NCBI GenBank assembly: GCA_029977865.1
Contig: JAPOKA010000003.1
Location: forward strand, 1 to 34,569
Length of the DNA: 34,569 nucleotides
Reading direction: 5' to 3'
From: a bacterium
GTDB taxonomy: Bacteria > Planctomycetota > Phycisphaerae > Phycisphaerales > SM1A02
A model generated the notes under the pieces. It was given only the letters and a program-made list of their open reading frames with translations, did no database searches and was not told where the DNA came from. Of the stretch, positions 24,594 through 32,634 are shown one piece after another. The translations under genes were made by a program, and so were the position numbers. Positions within the stretch are counted from its first letter, which is position 1. The number at the start of each line of letters is the position of its first letter.

Positions 24594-26903
24594 TCAGGCG
24601 AACTTGAGAAGCCGCCTGCCCACCCACTCGACGCCCAACAGCACCACCGCAAGGCCCAGCGCCAGGGGGCTTGCCCAGATGGGCTCGCGAATGGGAATCG
24701 GAACGATCACCGACCGGTCCGGGATCCGCTCCGGCAGCGATCGCAGTCCCTCCGCGGTCGGTTCCACCATGCCCCCGCCGGTCGCGGATGCGATCTCGCT
24801 CAGGGTCGCATGGTCCGATTCCGGACGTCGCCATTCATCATCGGGCCGGACCACCTCGACCTCTGCGAAGACCCGACCGCCTGCGAGGCGAACCAGATCC
24901 GGCTCGGTGAGTTCGATGCGGTGCAGTCCGGTCACAGATGGTTCCCAGGCGGCTGCATGCAGACCCACCGCGGTTCGCGGCAGGCTGCGTTCGCCCTCGG
25001 ACTCGCCGTTTCGTTCGATCTTCACCGCGGCAGCAGGCAGGTCGATCTCGATCGCCCGCGCATCGGAGAGTTCCAGTTCGATGGTGGCCCGCTCGCCCAT
25101 CGCGATGCGGCCCGGAGAGACCCGCAGAGAGATCGCCTCGCCGCTCGAGGCGATGGCGTCGCGACCGAGCAGCCGCAGCAGCGGAATCCAGAACCGCTCC
25201 TGCAGGGTCTCGCCGCGTCCGTACCGCCAGCGCCAGGTCTCGTCGGTGGCGAGGTAGACGACCTGACCTGCGCCATAGCGCATCCGCACCAGCAGCGGAT
25301 CGCCCTCAATGGTCTCGGCGATCGTCTCCGCCGCCGGCTTCAAGCGCTCGGGATCGATCTCCTGCGCCCAGCGCAGTTTCGCCCAACGCGCCTCTGGATC
25401 GGAGACCTCGATCGGCCAGCCACTGGTCTCGTCGGCGGCCGACGGCCCGCCAAGCAGACCCTCTCGCGCCGCCAACAGGCTTGGTCGCATCGACACGTCG
25501 CGATCGATGGTCGGCAGCGAAAGCGGGCCGGAGAATGGAAGCATCTCCTCGAGCGGTGTGCCGGCCCAGGCCCGAGGCGCGTAGCGCGGACCGGCCAGCA
25601 ACAGCAGACCCGCCCCGCGACTCGAGACCAGTTCACGCAGCATCTCCAACTGCTCGGGCGAGAAGAACCCCGCCGGCACATCGCCCAGCACCACGAGGTC
25701 GTAGGCCGCGAACTCCTCGGGGCTTCGCGGCAGGCGAGCCAGCGGCAGATTGCCTTCCTGGGCGAAGTCGCGATCGGCCGAGAGCAGCATCACCGAGCTC
25801 TCGATCGAGTCCTCGCGCACGAGGAGGTTCTTGAGGTAGCGATACTCCCAGCGCGGATAGCCGTCGATGTAGAGAACTCGCAGCGGGCGATCGATCAGCC
25901 CGATCTCGAAACCCCGGCGATCGTTGGCGGCAAGCAGGTCCGCCTCGCCTGCATCGACCTCGACCCGCCACCGCCGCGAGCCCGCCTCGTCGGAACGGGT
26001 GGTCAGCACCACCGCCTCGCCGATCCTGCTCGGATCGATCGTCCGGCTCGCGAGTTCGTCCGAAGTCGCCTCGTCGACGAGCCTGACCTCGACCGGACCG
26101 CGCGGCGGCGCTCCGGAGGAGGCGAGGGTGACGAGAATCGGGATCTCGTCGTCGACGAAGGCCTGGGTCGGCGCTTCGACCTCTGCGATGGCGAGGTCGC
26201 CGAGCGGCTCCGCGGAACCAAGGGGAATCGCGAAGACCGCCGCGCCGGAGTCCTCGAGGCGACGCAGCAGTCCGCGATCGATCGCATCCGCGCTGCGGCC
26301 GTCGCTCGCCACCACGATCGCGGCGAGCGGACGTCCCTCCGCGGCATCGAGGGCAGCGCCGAGGGCGCGGGCAAGTCGGGTCCTGGTTCCGGTCGGTTCG
26401 CCCAAGGACGCCTCGGGAACGGTCGCATCGACCGGCAACGGAAACGCGTCTGCGTGGAAGCCGAGCCAGAAGAGGTCGTGGCCGCCGCCGATCTCCGCAA
26501 TCGACTCCACCGACTGCGAAAGGGCCGTTCGCAGTTGCGCCTCGCGGGTCTCGCGCACACCGCTCGCATCCGCGATCGCATCGGTGACGAGCAGGCTCTC
26601 GCTTCGATCGATCAGAAGCGCCACCCGATCCCGCTCGACCCGCTCGCGCGGCAAGACCAGTTCAGGCGCAGCCAGCAGCACCACCAGCAGCATGAGGAAG
26701 CATCCGCGGATCGAGGCGAGTGCCGCCCGCGCCGCCACCGGACCGCTGAGGCGGCGGTAGGCAAGCCAAGCGAGCGTGGCTGAGGCCGCGATCGCCAGGG
26801 CCCATCCCCAGGGCGGCAGCGGATGCTCGAAGCCCAGCTGGACTCCCTCCGACGCGGCAGGAATGGAGTCGACACCCAACAACGATCGCCAGAAGCCGCT
26901 CAT
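24594..26903 (-). CDS. vWA / glutamine-amidotransferase-like membrane protein (Bat-type)
   Basis: The product is 769 residues. Two N-terminal membrane helices (about 31-49 and 66-84) precede a vWA domain with metal motif DRSES (99-103), a TGTRT segment near 171-175 and VASDGRS near 198-204. A class-I amidotransferase-like domain follows at about 338-470 (RVLYIDGYPRWEYRYL, then LVVLGDVPAGFFS), with no Cys at a nucleophile position that I can see. A beta-rich region (about 600-690) and a C-terminal helix (about 743-762) complete it. The ATG overlaps the stop of the BatA-like gene (26900-26903), so an upstream in-frame extension to 28031 is antisense-type noise. The role is probably protein-protein interaction under control of the operon's MoxR ATPase. 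Confidence 0.83.
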   Translation of the reverse strand: MSGFWRSLLGVDSIPAASEGVQLGFEHPLPPWGWALAIAASATLAWLAYRRLSGPVAARAALASIRGCFLMLLVVLLAAPELVLPRERVERDRVALLIDRSESLLVTDAIADASGVRETREAQLRTALSQSVESIAEIGGGHDLFWLGFHADAFPLPVDATVPEASLGEPTGTRTRLARALGAALDAAEGRPLAAIVVASDGRSADAIDRGLLRRLEDSGAAVFAIPLGSAEPLGDLAIAEVEAPTQAFVDDEIPILVTLASSGAPPRGPVEVRLVDEATSDELASRTIDPSRIGEAVVLTTRSDEAGSRRWRVEVDAGEADLLAANDRRGFEIGLIDRPLRVLYIDGYPRWEYRYLKNLLVREDSIESSVMLLSADRDFAQEGNLPLARLPRSPEEFAAYDLVVLGDVPAGFFSPEQLEMLRELVSSRGAGLLLLAGPRYAPRAWAGTPLEEMLPFSGPLSLPTIDRDVSMRPSLLAAREGLLGGPSAADETSGWPIEVSDPEARWAKLRWAQEIDPERLKPAAETIAETIEGDPLLVRMRYGAGQVVYLATDETWRWRYGRGETLQERFWIPLLRLLGRDAIASSGEAISLRVSPGRIAMGERATIELELSDARAIEIDLPAAAVKIERNGESEGERSLPRTAVGLHAAAWEPSVTGLHRIELTEPDLVRLAGGRVFAEVEVVRPDDEWRRPESDHATLSEIASATGGGMVEPTAEGLRSLPERIPDRSVIVPIPIREPIWASPLALGLAVVLLGVEWVGRRLLKFA

Positions 26904-29146
26904 GAGCGTCGTCCCATGCGGATCGAGGTGTAGGTCTCGAGGAAGGCGGGTGCCTCGCCGCTGTCGCGGCGGGCCTCCCGTGCCGAGCGGCTGAAGCGTC
27001 GCGCCAACAGCAGTTCGAGTAGCGCCAGACCGATCACCGAGAGCAGGGCCAGGCGCGAGAGGTCCGAATCGACGCCGCGGCCAGCGAGCCGTTCGATCAC
27101 CGCTCCACGCGGAACGAACTCGATCGCACCGAGCGAACCGAGGCGCTCCGCAGCCACCGCGGACGCGGTGGGGATGGTGGAGGCAGCACCCGGATCGATG
27201 TTGGCGGCGAGCAGCGCGATCGGCCGCCCTGCCTCGTCGAGCGCTCGATGGGCGCCGACCTCGCTGATCGGCCGCTCCAGCACGGAACCGGACCCCGACG
27301 ACTCGATGATCGATCCAGACGGCGTCTCTACCGCGACTGCCGGAGCACGCAGCGTCGGGTACTCGCCGATCGCAAGCCGCCGCGCCGACTCGGCCTGGGC
27401 AAGGCCGCTGCGCAACAGTTCCTGCACCAACGGCACCATCAAGGGCCGAATCGGAAGATCGGTCCATTCCAGATCGATCGCGGTGGTCAGAAGCGCCAGC
27501 ACGCCGCCCGATGTCGGGTCGCTCGCAGCCACCAGCAGCGGCGCTCCTCGTCCGGCGCCATCGTCGGCCGAAGTGGCCAGCAGGATCTCCTCGGCTGGCG
27601 GTGGCGTCGCGAAGTCGAGCCGCCGGAGAATCGAGACCGGCGCGGTCAGTTCGGCCGCCTCGCCCGCCACCGCCGGAAGCCAGCGGGGATCGATGCTGGC
27701 CGGGTCGATCGATTCCGGATCGCGCTCGGGATCGTCGTCGAGACGAACCACCTCGCGGCGGAGGTTCCAGTTGGATTCGAGCGGACCCAGCGCCGCGAGC
27801 CGGTCGAGCCAGGCATGCGACTCCAACCCGGCCGGCGGTTCGATGACCACCAGGCCTCCACGATCGAGCAACTGGCCAATCGCCTCCCAACTCTCGTTGC
27901 CGACCCGATCCGGACGCGAGAGCGTCAAGGCATCGACATCGCGGAGGGCGCGAGCATCGAGCAGCCCGGGCTCGACCCGCACCGTTTCGATCGGCGACTC
28001 GCGCGATGGCGCCAAGGCTCGTTCCATCCACCCCGCGCGACCTCCACCATCAGCGCTCACCGCCACCAGGATGCGCGGCCGCACATCGAGCGTGGCATGG
28101 CGACGATCGTCGGCGGTCTGCCCGTCGGGATCGACGGCTGCAACCAACTCGAGGTTCCGCGGTCCGCCGTCCATCAAGCTCGGCAGCGTGACCGGCACCT
28201 CGATCTCGCGCTCCGCCGAGCCGACTTCCCAATCGACGAGTCGCTCGACCGGCACCGCCAGCGCCGGTCCCGAGACGGTGAGCCTCGACGCGGACGCCGC
28301 CAGCGATCCCTCTCGTTGCAACCGGACCCGGACTCCGGCCTCCGCGGTGCCGCCAGGCGCGCGGACCACCTCGATGTCTGCGATGCGGACGTTCTCGATC
28401 GAGCCTGAACTCGGCTCGAGGAAGAGGACGGATTCGCGATCACCATCCGAACCGATGGTTCCGCCATCGCCGGTCGGTTGCTCGCGTCGATTCTCCGCCG
28501 CCGAGTCGCCATCGAGGCCGTCGAGCGATCCGCGGCGAAGCGAACTCATCACCACCACCGGCGCCGCACCGTCGGATCGATCGCGATTCGCCTGCACCAG
28601 ACCGAGGGCACCGGCGAGATCGCTGCCGGCAAGACTCGGCTGGCACTCCATCAATCGTCCCCGCACTCCGGCTCGATCGCTCGACATCGCCGCGAGCACG
28701 CGCGGTGGCCGCGAGGCCAGGACGACTCCCACCGATCCCGAGTCCATGCCGTCGATCAGGCTCGCCGCTTCCTGCTGCAACCGCTCGAACTCGCTTGCGC
28801 CTCCCGCCTCCGACTCGCACCGCGAAGCCACACCGTCGTCGAGCACGATCCAGATCCGCTCCGGACCGCCACCTGCACCTCCACCAAGAAATGGCTGCGC
28901 CACCGCACACCCAAGTGCCGCGATCAGCGCCATCCGCACCGCGAGCAGGAGAAGCTGCTCAAGCTGCAGTTGACGGCGGCGGCGGCGAATCGCCTGCGCC
29001 AGCAGTTCCATCGCTCCCCACTCGAACGGTCGGCGGCGGCGACGCCACAGCAGGTGGATCGCCAGCGGCACCGCCATGGCGGCGAGCCCGGCGACCGCAA
29101 GCATCGGGGACGCGAAGATCAGGAGGATGGTGGTCGCCACGGTCAT
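26900..29146 (-). CDS. BatA-like membrane protein with degenerate vWA domain
   Basis: The product is 748 residues. The N-terminus has the BatA double-helix signature: a hydrophobic helix (about 6-33), HLLWRRRRRPFEWGAMELL, and a second helix (about 65-85). A vWA-like region begins at IWIVLDDG (about 97). There the metal motif is DDGVA instead of DxSxS, so metal binding is doubtful. The rest contains beta-rich and alpha/beta regions and a C-terminal helix near 700-722. The ATG at 29146 has no strong ribosome-binding site and lies 16 bases after the DUF58 stop. Bat proteins are linked to stress or aerotolerance in Bacteroides, but their biochemical role is not settled. Confidence 0.83.
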   Translation of the reverse strand: MTVATTILLIFASPMLAVAGLAAMAVPLAIHLLWRRRRRPFEWGAMELLAQAIRRRRRQLQLEQLLLLAVRMALIAALGCAVAQPFLGGGAGGGPERIWIVLDDGVASRCESEAGGASEFERLQQEAASLIDGMDSGSVGVVLASRPPRVLAAMSSDRAGVRGRLMECQPSLAGSDLAGALGLVQANRDRSDGAAPVVVMSSLRRGSLDGLDGDSAAENRREQPTGDGGTIGSDGDRESVLFLEPSSGSIENVRIADIEVVRAPGGTAEAGVRVRLQREGSLAASASRLTVSGPALAVPVERLVDWEVGSAEREIEVPVTLPSLMDGGPRNLELVAAVDPDGQTADDRRHATLDVRPRILVAVSADGGGRAGWMERALAPSRESPIETVRVEPGLLDARALRDVDALTLSRPDRVGNESWEAIGQLLDRGGLVVIEPPAGLESHAWLDRLAALGPLESNWNLRREVVRLDDDPERDPESIDPASIDPRWLPAVAGEAAELTAPVSILRRLDFATPPPAEEILLATSADDGAGRGAPLLVAASDPTSGGVLALLTTAIDLEWTDLPIRPLMVPLVQELLRSGLAQAESARRLAIGEYPTLRAPAVAVETPSGSIIESSGSGSVLERPISEVGAHRALDEAGRPIALLAANIDPGAASTIPTASAVAAERLGSLGAIEFVPRGAVIERLAGRGVDSDLSRLALLSVIGLALLELLLARRFSRSAREARRDSGEAPAFLETYTSIRMGRRS

Positions 29147-29162
29147 GGAGGGTTGGTTCCGC

Positions 29163-30137
29163 TCATGAAGAGCGTCCTCCTCGAAGCAGGGCGTTTCGCC
29201 TCGCCAGCAGCGCCGCCAGCGCCGGACCCACCGAGTCGTGGGTGTCCATCACCAGGTGATCGAAGCCGAAGCTTCGGGCCGCGTGATGAACCGCCTCGAG
29301 GTGATCGCGCAGCGCCGAGAGGTAGTCGCGGCGGATCGCTCGCGGATCGGCCTCGATCGCCGGCTCGCCCTCGAGCCCCACGAAGGGCGCCGACTCGTCG
29401 AGCGAGAATCGCAACTCCTGACGATCGAGGGTCTGCAGCAGCATCACATCGAGATGACGGTGGCGGCAGATCGCCAACGCCTGCCGCAACGGCTCGACCG
29501 GCCCGAGCAGATCCGACACCACCGCCACCAGCAGGCGACCTGGATTCTGCGCCAGCGCGAACTCGAGGCTCGTGGGCAGGTCCGCCACGCCGCCGAGCGG
29601 CTCGCCGGCGAGAACCTTGACGATCGAACGCCACTGGTCGCGCGACGAACTTCTCCGCAGGCTCGCGCCGATCCCTGTGGCGAAGGTCGCCAGACCGACC
29701 CGATCACGCTGCTGCAGGCACAGGTAGGCCAGTGCCGCTGCGGTGGCGACGGCGTGGTCGAACTTGGTCCAGCGGCGCCGCGATCCCGAGGCGGTGGTGC
29801 CGCCCCACCCCTGCTTCACCTCGAGGGACCCGTAGGACATCGATCCCGACGAATCCACCAGGATCAGCACGTCGAGGGTGGTCTCCTGGCGGAACCGCTT
29901 GATGGTGAGGCGATCGGTGCGTGCGAAGACCTTCCAGTCCAGGTGCCGCAGGTCGTCGCCGGGGACGTAGCCGCGATGCTCGGCGAACTCGACCGCCGGA
30001 CCCTGGTAGGGCGAGCGGTGCATGCCGCTGGTGACGCCCTCGGCGATCATGCGGGCGCGAAGATCGAAGGAGGCAAGTTGCCCGATCGTCTCTGGCGCGA
30101 GGTACTGCTCGGCGCGGAGCCGGTCGGCGAGGTCCAT
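29163..30137 (-). CDS. DUF58 family vWA-like protein
   Basis: The product is 324 residues. The hallmark YVPGDDLRHLDWKVFARTD is at about 58-76 and RFRQET at 82-87. A vWA fold follows with metal motif DSSGS (95-99). DUF58 proteins almost always follow a MoxR gene and are thought to be MoxR clients or adaptors. The start at 30137 is preferred because AAAGG lies five bases upstream; a GTG at 30143 would add two residues. It lies nine bases after the MoxR stop. The product appears soluble. Confidence 0.9.
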   Translation of the reverse strand: MDLADRLRAEQYLAPETIGQLASFDLRARMIAEGVTSGMHRSPYQGPAVEFAEHRGYVPGDDLRHLDWKVFARTDRLTIKRFRQETTLDVLILVDSSGSMSYGSLEVKQGWGGTTASGSRRRWTKFDHAVATAAALAYLCLQQRDRVGLATFATGIGASLRRSSSRDQWRSIVKVLAGEPLGGVADLPTSLEFALAQNPGRLLVAVVSDLLGPVEPLRQALAICRHRHLDVMLLQTLDRQELRFSLDESAPFVGLEGEPAIEADPRAIRRDYLSALRDHLEAVHHAARSFGFDHLVMDTHDSVGPALAALLARRNALLRGGRSS

Positions 30138-30146
30138 GGCCACCTT

Positions 30147-31205
30147 TCAGCGCGTCGCCGCGTCGAGCATTCGCGCGGTCTCGCCGCGTTCCACCGAGAT
30201 CTCGTCGAGGATCGATCGAATGATGTCGTCGGCCCCCACGCCGTCGGCCTCTGCGTTGAAGTTGGTGATGATGCGGTGGCGAAGGACCGGCAAGGCGATG
30301 GCGCGGATGTGTTCGGGCGTCACCTGGAGGTCGCCGGAGATCGCCGCCTTGGCCTTGGCGGCAAGCACGAGAAACTGGCTCGCCCGCGGACCGGCGCCCC
30401 AACGCAGGTACTCCCTCACCTTGGCGGGCTTGGGGTCGTCGTCGTCGATGCGGGTCGCGCGGACCACCCGCAGCGCGTAGCGGGCGACGTGGTCGGCGAC
30501 CGGGACCTGTCGCACCGCCTCCTGCAGTCGCAGGCAGTCCTCGCCGCCGAGGATCCGTTGCGGCACCGGCGCGGTGCCCTCGGTGGTGCGGCGGACGATC
30601 TCGAGCTCCTCCTCCTCGCTCGGATACCCGATGCGGATGTCGAGCATGAAGCGGTCGAGCTGCGCTTCCGGCAGCGGGTAGGTCCCCTCCTGCTCGATGG
30701 GGTTCTGGGTCGCGAGGACGAAGAAGGGACTCGGCAGGCGGTGCTGCACTCCGCCGACGGTGACCTGTCGCTCCTGCATCGCCTCGAGCAGCGCCGCCTG
30801 GGTCTTGGGAGGCGTGCGATTGATCTCGTCGGCGAGGATGACGTTGGAGAAGATCGGGCCGCGAACGAAGCGCAGCTCGCGGGCGCCCGTCGACTTGTCC
30901 TCTTCGATCACCTCGGTGCCGGTCATGTCCGAGGGCATGAGGTCGGGTGTGAACTGGATGCGCGAGAAGCCCAGGCTCAGGCTGCGGGCGATGGTCGAGA
31001 TGAGCAGGGTCTTGGCGAGTCCGGGGACACCCTCGACCACCGCATGCCCGCCGCAGAACATCGCCAGCAGCACCTGTTCGAGCACGTCGTCCTGACCGAC
31101 GATCACCTTGTGGACCTCGTCGCGGATCCGCGCCGCGGTGAGTCGGACTTCGGTGATCGCCTCCGACCCGGAGAAGGCTGGCTGGGAATTCCCGGGCTCG
31201 GGCAT
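30147..31205 (-). CDS. moxR: MoxR-family AAA+ ATPase
   Basis: The product is 352 residues. The Walker A of the MoxR type is GVPGLAKT (59-66), Walker B is VILADE (122-127), sensor 1 is LATQNP (164-169), and PEAQLDRFM (179-187) carries the arginine-finger region. MoxR ATPases act as chaperones that assemble or activate vWA-containing partners; three vWA-type genes follow in this operon. The ATG at 31205 has GAGG five bases upstream and was chosen over a TTG at 31241. It is first in the operon and divergent from mutM. Confidence 0.93.
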   Translation of the reverse strand: MPEPGNSQPAFSGSEAITEVRLTAARIRDEVHKVIVGQDDVLEQVLLAMFCGGHAVVEGVPGLAKTLLISTIARSLSLGFSRIQFTPDLMPSDMTGTEVIEEDKSTGARELRFVRGPIFSNVILADEINRTPPKTQAALLEAMQERQVTVGGVQHRLPSPFFVLATQNPIEQEGTYPLPEAQLDRFMLDIRIGYPSEEEELEIVRRTTEGTAPVPQRILGGEDCLRLQEAVRQVPVADHVARYALRVVRATRIDDDDPKPAKVREYLRWGAGPRASQFLVLAAKAKAAISGDLQVTPEHIRAIALPVLRHRIITNFNAEADGVGADDIIRSILDEISVERGETARMLDAATR

Positions 31206-31277
31206 GGGCACCTCGCGTTGCGGCGATCGGGAGTCGCCCAATCGCGACCCCTCGACGCACCGTGCTGGACTGCGGCG

Positions 31278-31285
31278 AGTATAGA
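31278..31285. promoter_or_regulatory. divergent -10 region between moxR and mutM
   Basis: AGTATAGA sits in the 122-bp gap between the moxR and mutM starts. Read on the minus strand it gives TATACT, a good -10 for moxR. Read on the plus strand it gives TATAGA, a weaker -10 for mutM. The two overlap, so the polymerases would compete. No clear -35 is seen on either side. Confidence 0.4.
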
Positions 31286-31327
31286 AGCGCCCGCGCCATC
31301 ACCCCCGAACCGAGCCTTCGACCGCGC

Positions 31328-32197
31328 ATGCCCGAGTCACCCGAAGTCGAATGCCTGCGACGATCGCTCGAGCGCGATCTGTTGTCGGCGCGGGTGGTCG
31401 CGGTGCGGGTCTTCCGTAGAGATGTGCTCAGAGCGATCGGCTTCGATCGAGGTCGCGACCGCGAGCAGCGTCGGCCGCTCCTGGGGGCGTCGATCGGTGG
31501 TCTCGAACGACACGGCAAGGAACTGGCGATTCTCGAAGCCGGCCCGGACGGTCGGGTGTTGCGGGTTCGCCTGGGAATGACCGGCGGCCTCCGCCTCGAC
31601 CCGATCGTGCCCGGTCGAGCCTTGGCCCGGCTTCCGCATGAGCATGTCCGCTGGACCCTCGAGGGAGCCTCCGGCCGGCTGGCGTTGCGGCACGTCGACC
31701 CCCGCAGATTCGGCGATCTCGTGGTCTTCGCAGGTCCCGAGACCTACCGCCACGACCGCGGCCGGCTCGGGATCGACGGGATCACCGCCTCCCCGCGGGC
31801 CATGGCCACGCGACTTGGCAGCGATCTCGCCCGCTCGCGGCGATCCCTCAAGGCGGCCCTGCTCGACCAGGGAGTGGTCGCCGGCCTCGGGAACATCTAC
31901 GTCGACGAGGCCCTCTTTGTGGCTCGCCTCGATCCGCAGCGGGCTTGCCGCACCGTCGGCACCGGCGAGTGGCAAACCCTCGCACGATCGATTCGGGCGG
32001 TCCTCCGACAGGCCGTCGAGGCTGGCGGTTCGACCCTCCGCGACTACCGGGATGCCCGTGGCATGGCCGGGTCGGCCCAGCGAGCCCACCAGGCCTATGG
32101 GCGGGCTGGCATGCCTTGCCTCCGCTGCGGAGCGACCCTCCAATCAACCCTGATCGCAGGCCGAACCACGGTCTGGTGTTGCAGTTGTCAACATTGA
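31328..32197 (+). CDS. mutM: formamidopyrimidine-DNA glycosylase (Fpg/MutM)
   Basis: The product is 289 residues, close to the family length of about 270. It excises oxidised purines such as 8-oxoguanine. The catalytic N-terminal Pro2 and Glu3 are present (MPESPEVE; the usual Leu4 is Ser). Lys64 in HGK and the HVDPRRFGD segment (122-130) fit Fpg. LLDQGVVAGLGNIYVDEALF (178-197) is the helix-two-turn-helix. The zinc finger is complete: C264, C267, C284 and C287, with the finger Arg in AGRTT (277-281). The start is fixed by the need for Pro at position 2. It stands alone, divergent from moxR. Confidence 0.95.
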   Translation: MPESPEVECLRRSLERDLLSARVVAVRVFRRDVLRAIGFDRGRDREQRRPLLGASIGGLERHGKELAILEAGPDGRVLRVRLGMTGGLRLDPIVPGRALARLPHEHVRWTLEGASGRLALRHVDPRRFGDLVVFAGPETYRHDRGRLGIDGITASPRAMATRLGSDLARSRRSLKAALLDQGVVAGLGNIYVDEALFVARLDPQRACRTVGTGEWQTLARSIRAVLRQAVEAGGSTLRDYRDARGMAGSAQRAHQAYGRAGMPCLRCGATLQSTLIAGRTTVWCCSCQH

Positions 32198-32241
32198 CTC
32201 CACAGACCCCGCTCGAAGGCATCGCACACAGGATGCAGAAG

Positions 32242-32250
32242 TTACCCACA
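32242..32250 (+). promoter_or_regulatory. DnaA box (one mismatch)
   Basis: TTACCCACA differs from the consensus TTATCCACA at one position. It lies left of the AT-rich segment and mirrors the box at 32342. Confidence 0.55.
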
Positions 32251-32290
32251 ACGTCTCGATCACCGTGTTGGCCACCCGGCGATTGCTGCT

Positions 32291-32330
32291 GAGAAGGAGA
32301 GTTCTCTTTCTAGATCCTTCTTAGAAGAAG
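32291..32330. other. AT-rich segment, possible DNA unwinding element
   Basis: This 40-bp purine/pyrimidine-alternating stretch (GAGAAGGAGAG, then TTCTCTTTC, TAGATCC and TTCTTAGAAG) is clearly richer in A and T than any other stretch in the window. It lies between two oppositely oriented DnaA boxes. No T-run follows the weak stem, so a terminator is less likely. Confidence 0.4.
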
Positions 32331-32341
32331 CCCTGACGGGT

Positions 32342-32350
32342 TGTGGGTAA
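32342..32350 (-). promoter_or_regulatory. DnaA box (one mismatch), inverted
   Basis: TGTGGGTAA is the exact reverse complement of the box at 32242. The two are offset by exactly 100 bp and flank the AT-rich segment. Confidence 0.55.
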
Positions 32351-32550
32351 CCGCATACGAAGGATCGCAAGACCCAATGAACAAGGGCTTTGCGCCTACG
32401 GGAGTGGGTTGGAAAGATGTCTGTTGGCTGTCATTGCTGAACACTGATCCTGATGCCTGCGGTCGAGGGTGGGGCCAATGCGGCACCGGGAGGTCCAGCG
32501 AGGGTCCGCAGACCGGGATCGGACGCAGGAATCCCACGGGAATCGACCGC

Positions 32551-32559
32551 TTATCCACA
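32551..32559 (+). promoter_or_regulatory. DnaA box (perfect consensus)
   Basis: TTATCCACA matches the bacterial DnaA box exactly. It lies 76 bases from the end of dnaA. Confidence 0.7.
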
Positions 32560-32634
32560 TGAACCCGATAGTGCCCGTCGGGGTCGGGGGCCCAAGTGCT
32601 TGGGGTGGTTTGCCAACGGGATTGGACCGCAGGG

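Larger units (their letters stand above)
32198..32634. other. candidate replication origin (oriC) in gene-free region
   Basis: This 437-bp stretch between mutM and the 3' end of dnaA has no credible gene and is visibly less GC-rich than its surroundings. It holds one perfect DnaA box and two one-mismatch boxes. The most AT-rich part (32291-32330) contains AGAAGGA (32292-32298) with its inverted copy TCCTTCT (32315-32321) and lies between the two one-mismatch boxes, as expected for a DNA unwinding element. Adjacency to dnaA supports the call. No replication data are available. Confidence 0.6.

Noticed and set aside
20564-24607. Several 400-560-codon plus-strand frames opposite the giant coiled-coil gene
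   Set aside because: They are shadows of Glu/Arg/Ala-rich codons; none has a family feature or a plausible start context.
26904-28031. In-frame upstream extension of the vWA/amidotransferase-like protein
   Set aside because: The extension lies wholly inside the BatA-like gene in another frame and is Arg/Gly/Ala noise. The ATGA overlap gives a natural start.
32291-32330. AGAAGGA/TCCTTCT stem as a terminator for mutM
   Set aside because: The stem is weak, with a 16-base loop and no following T-run. Position between DnaA boxes favours an unwinding element.
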